In this document: piece by piece, positions 59,929 through 64,000 of the stretch
How the letters are laid out: the number at the start of each line of letters is the position of its first letter
Position numbering within the stretch: the stretch's first letter is position 1
DNA from: Chrysomallon squamiferum
Lineage: Eukaryota; Mollusca; Gastropoda; Neomphalida; Peltospiridae
Length of the DNA: 64,000 nucleotides
Direction of reading: 5' to 3'
NCBI GenBank assembly: GCA_012295275.1
Contig: CM022667.1
Coordinates: 13,069,416 to 13,133,415 of the forward strand
Position numbers and translations under genes: made by a program
The notes under the pieces: generated by a model
Seen by the model: only the letters and a program-made list of their open reading frames with translations
The model's database searches: none
What the model was told of the DNA's origin: nothing

Positions 59929-60251
59929 TCATGACAAGAGCAACATATATTTAAATTTATTGTCACAGGAAATACATGGTACTACGTTGGTTTGTCAGAC
60001 ATAGACACCGAAGGCGTGTTTGTTTGGGTAAATGGAAAAACTGCTGGTTTCACAAAGTGGAAGAAAATCCCGAACGCCAACAATACAGACGAAAACTGTG
60101 TCGTGTTAATCGTTAAAACTAATAATTGGAATGATGTCACCTGTTCCAATCCTCAAGCATATATTTGTGAAATACCTTTATAGTTATTAATGTGAAATAA
60201 TCTAAAGAAAAACTTGTACAGCTACTAACAGAACGTTTTAAATCTTCACTT

Positions 60252-60547
60252 AATAAACTAGGTAAATGACAAGCTATGTAAATTTAATGTCATGAAATAC
60301 TGTTGCGAATAGCAAGTTTTGTCTATGCCATACACATATATGGCATGCACTATGTAAACATTATCTCAACCTCTTTTAAAGTTATTAAGCTATGTAGAAG
60401 TTCCACTAGAAGCGATCAAGTCTCCGTAAAAAAAAAACCCCTTTAATTAATTACATTTTCAACAACATTTTGTTTTCTTGAATAATTATTGTGTTAGTGG
60501 CTGTGTCTGGCTTTGTTTTATTTATTTATTTTATTTTACTTAATAAA
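60252..60547 (+). promoter_or_regulatory. Candidate polyadenylation signals of gene H
   Basis: AATAAA at 60252-60257 lies 69 bp after the stop. Another at 60542-60547, AATAAAGCTGTG, is followed by T-rich sequence. Confidence 0.4.
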
Positions 60548-60949
60548 GCTGTGTACCATTTCCTTGCATTTTGATTGTTCTTTTCTTGTTTTTTTAGTTT
60601 TTCTTAATTATGATTTTTATCACTGGTTCTTCTTTCTTCTTCTTTTTCTTCTTCTTCTTCTTCTTCTTTATTATTATTATCTGTGACTACAATCACTTTT
60701 ACAAATATTTTGCCTGTATTTACCCCCCAAAATTTAACCTTTAGAAAATTAAATACATGTCACTGTAGATATTCATACCTGAAACCTAACGACAATAAAA
60801 CTTTGTACTTTAACTGTGCACGTACATAGACCACATCCAAACACATACATACATACATACATACATACATACATACATACATACATACATACATACATAC
60901 ATACGTACATAAAAAGCAAAAACAAGTAGAGAACAATTATAAAATTAAT

Positions 60950-61171
60950 CGTTACCGAAAAGGTCAGGAATTGACGTCAATAACTTTTGAATGACGTCAA
61001 TAATGAAATTACGTCAGTAGTTCGAGTACTAAAAATCCGAGACGAAGGTACAATTACTTATACGTTAACTCTGATCACAACATAGAGAGAGAACTCAGTA
61101 ACATTTTAAACACAACAATTATATAACAGTTGTTTTTTTGTTTTTTGTTGCTTATTTATTTTTTTTTTATT

Positions 61172-61219
<48 letters not shown>

Positions 61220-61435
61220 GGCTTAAGTAAAAAAATCGGAATTCACCGAGCAGAACCGAACTTTTCAATGACGTCAATAATGAAATTACGACACTAAACA
61301 CTATCCAGCTTTGAAAATCCACGGCAAAGGTTGGTATAATATCTACAGTTTCTTACTATTATATAATCTGGGACATGAGAGAACGAATAAAATTACTAAT
61401 ATTTTAAACAGTACTGTTTTGTAATAGTTGTTGTC
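60950..61435. repeat. Tandem duplication of about 180-bp units
   Basis: Both units contain AATGACGTCAATAATGAAAT followed by TACG, a downstream AACATTTTAAACA/AATATTTTAAACA block, and an ending ACAGTTGT or ATAGTTGT. They are separated by T- and AAT-rich sequence. Confidence 0.6.
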
Positions 61436-61559
61436 AAGAGAGAAAGAGAGAGAAAGAGAGAGACCATCAGATATGTATAAAATAATAAATTATGAAATGT
61501 AGAAGTTGTAATAGTAGAAAATGTAGTGCTTCTAGAACTACCAGTAGTTGTAGTAGCAG

Positions 61560-61615
<56 letters not shown>

Positions 61616-61994
61616 TTGTTTGAATTTGGTTACAGCTTTTAAAAACATCATGCCGATTTTGAACTTGGACGGTTTTTATTTATTTATTTATTTATTTGTT
61701 TTGCACGTTTTCAAAGCAAATTACTGTTTCTCTTGGTCAGTTAATAAAGATCATCATCATCATCAACAACAACAACAACAACAACAACAATAAATAAATA
61801 AATAAATAAAACAAATAAATAAATAAATAAATAACCAGATATCTATTTATTTAATTCTTTATTTATATATTTATTTATTTTTGTATGTATGTGATTTTAC
61901 TTTCACCTAGGGACGTTATTTACAATTGTTTTTGTAAACCTGTATGTGGAAATCTCTAATACTTAACCATAATCATTAAACATTATTTGTAAGA

Positions 61995-62033
<39 letters not shown>

Positions 62034-62544
62034 TACTGCTACTAATGGTTAGATAGATACACATACAGATAGATAGATATACAGATATAATAGATAGATA
62101 ATAATTAGTCAGCTTTTATATCCGCTCTCTGTGACACATTCATGTTGCTATGGACACGTTTTATTAATAATTTAAAACGATCGTATTTACAAAAACAAAT
62201 GTTATATTCCCACATGAATAATTGTAGTTCGTTTGTAAAAGAGAAATCGATAGACTGGCAAAATGCAAGTTAGCAAGAGTTAGAGCGCATTGGAGTATGG
62301 AGGAAGCAACACACAGATAATAAACGACACAAACATAAATACACTAGAAATAAGTATTTAATTTATGAAAACAAAAGAACAAAAAAAAAAAAAAAAAAAA
62401 AAAAGAAGGAAACAAACAAAAAATAAATAAATAGACACGGAAGGTTACATTCAAGGACAAATTTAAAAAAAAAAAAATTAATATTATTCTTATTTTTGTT
62501 GTTTATATTATTATTACGGTTTTATTATTATTATTATTGTTGTT

Positions 62545-62551
62545 GTTGTTA

Positions 62552-62615
<64 letters not shown>
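62545..62615. repeat. (TTA)n microsatellite
   Basis: About 70 bp of pure ATT triplets upstream of gene I. Confidence 0.95.
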
Positions 62616-62616
<1 letters not shown>

Positions 62617-63561
62617 GGTGCATTTGTTGTTTTGTTGTTGTTATTGTTATTGTTTATTTCAGTTTATCTGAACGGTACATTTGTTTCATCAATTATGAAT
62701 AGTGTATTTGTGTAAAAAAAAATCGGAGCATAACGAATATCGTTGTATTCAACACTTCTATTACTTATTCATATGTTTATAGCTCTTGTGGTTTGTACGT
62801 TTTTCACATGATTTCGTTAGTTACAGTTTATTCGTTGTGTTGTAGCCAACAGGAACCAAGACGCAGATGTTCGTGAAGATTTGTTGTTAGTTTTTTTTTT
62901 TTATTATTATTCTGGCAGTTAAGCAAGACACAGTTAAGATAAGAAAAATATTTATTTTCATTCGTGGGATGTTAACTGCCAGAAGTTGGAATAATTAAAT
63001 ACAGATTATATATATACACAGCAATCGTTTGTGATCAAGCTAAATAGTGTTTTGATTCTTAAATTGACTTGGATGTTAGGAACCTTTCTCAGATTTCAAC
63101 ACGAGTTTCTTGCAAACGAAGCAAACGTTATTTCTGATTTGTGACTGTCTGTCTGGCAATGCAGTGTAATATATAACAGAAAGAAAAAGACGTTATTTAA
63201 TATAGAAATTTTGTCATATAGTAACACAAAAAATGTTATTTCGATTCGTTCACTGTATGTCTACATAAATCTATTAGATAAATAACAAGTTGATTTGATT
63301 CGTAGACTATGGACGAAGTGTTTACCAAGACCATCTTGCTATAGACAAGTAAAAGGTTATGGAACTGATGAACTGTGGTCAGGTTTGATGGAGGTTTGCA
63401 ATACCAACTCAGACAAAAAAAGTTATTTTGATTCATAAAATATTTAACTCGAGTCTACAACAGCAGTGAACCCTGCATGATACAGTAAAACAAGAGAAAG
63501 CTTTAATTTGACTGAAAAAGCAACAACAACAACAACAACAACAACAAAGAAAAACGACAAA

Positions 63562-63882
63562 ATGAAAAATTGGATCCTTCACTCTTTCTTTATATCAAAC
63601 GTGCTCTTGCAAGTGGAGTCCACAGTTCAGATCTGCACAAATCGAGATAACTTCACTTTCCTGTTCAGAAATCAAAATATAAATGCCACGCATTTCGACG
63701 TCGTAAAGGATCGAGGACTGGTAGGCTGTGCGTTCGAATGCCAGCTGCGTAAAAGATGCAAATCTTTTAGTTTTCAGTACGCCTCTGGTGCGTGTAGTTT
63801 GTTCGCAACATCGCTTGGTGACAGTGAAATATTATACACAGAAAGAGGAACGGACAGTAGCGATATTCAAGACTGGCCGTCT
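63562..63882 (+). CDS. Gene I: first coding exon of a secreted PAN/apple-domain protein (3' partial)
   Basis: ATG at 63562 was chosen because it begins a signal peptide (MKNWILHSFFISNVLLQVES); the open frame further upstream is a (CAA)n repeat. The exon encodes 107 codons and ends at the donor GTAAGT (63883), in phase 0. After the signal peptide comes a PAN-type domain with four or more Cys: VQICTN, LVGCAFECQLRKRCKSFSFQ and GACSLF. Unlike genes A-H, the signal peptide and PAN domain share one exon and the exit phase is 0, so this is a related but separate family. Later exons lie beyond the window, so the full architecture is unknown. Confidence 0.75.
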
Positions 63883-64000
63883 GTAAGTATATTTGTTTTC
63901 ACGTTCCAACCAGTGTTCCACGGCTGATGTAACATGTTTTTTGATTCGTGTCTATCAGATATATAAATAAATTATTCTTATTTTTGTCGAGATTGCCTTC

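Larger units (their letters stand above)
60184..63561. other. Spacer between genes H and I
   Basis: Holds the gene H 3' UTR, a roughly 180-bp tandem duplication (60950-61130 and 61240-61435), (ATAC)n at 60845-60904, (AAT)n at 61168-61219 and 61562-61612, AAAT/CAA repeats at 61760-61835, and (TTA)n at 61999-62030 and 62545-62615. No exon is recognised. Confidence 0.65.

Overview
This is animal nuclear DNA. Split genes use GT-AG introns, a non-LTR retrotransposon is present, and simple repeats are extremely dense: (AAT)n, (AAAT)n, long uninterrupted (GA)n/(CT)n, (GT)n and (AC)n. Secreted PAN/apple plus C-type lectin proteins and kringle plus thrombospondin-type proteins point to a marine lophotrochozoan, most likely a mollusc and perhaps a gastropod. 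That placement is an inference, because no species-diagnostic gene is visible.

Layout. Positions 1-5050 hold a decayed, RNase H-bearing LINE on the + strand, itself interrupted by a short retroposon. From 6.9 to 22.4 kb lie three PAN-CTLD genes on the - strand (here A, B, C). A fourth (D, + strand, 24.7-27.1 kb) is head-to-head with C. From 29.3 to 37.6 kb (- strand, gene E) is a single-pass membrane protein with four kringles, two thrombospondin type 1-like modules, a transmembrane helix and a cytoplasmic tail of 18-residue repeats. From 41.45 to 47.24 kb (- strand, gene F) is a paralogue with three kringles, one TSP1 module, a transmembrane helix and a related tail. G (+, 49.2-52.1 kb) is head-to-head with F and H follows (+, 57.0-60.2 kb). 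Both are PAN-CTLD genes, and each carries one extra base in a coding exon. At 63.56 kb a further PAN-type gene (I) starts and runs out of the window. A possible three-exon gene for a small cysteine-rich secreted peptide lies at 55.06-55.55 kb (- strand).

Every PAN-CTLD gene has the same four exons: signal peptide, whole PAN domain, N-terminal half of the CTLD, C-terminal half of the CTLD. The splice phases are the same in all (2, 1, 1). The assembled exon lengths are exact multiples of three in A-D, and become so in G and H when the single extra base is discounted. Genes E and F are built from symmetric phase-1 module exons and also sum to multiples of three (1977 and 1533 nt). These exon models were assembled by eye from splice signals, frame and homology between paralogues, not from transcripts.

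Function is inference. PAN and CTLD modules bind carbohydrate or protein ligands, and kringle and TSP1 modules bind protein, glycosaminoglycan or lipid. A cluster of divergent secreted lectin-like proteins interleaved with membrane receptors would fit recognition (immune, adhesion or gamete-related), with the secreted products and receptors possibly in one pathway. The cluster shows active turnover: frameshifted copies, a copy that lost one CTLD disulfide, tandem relics of the CTLD 3' exon, minisatellites abutting exons, and several small transposon insertions.
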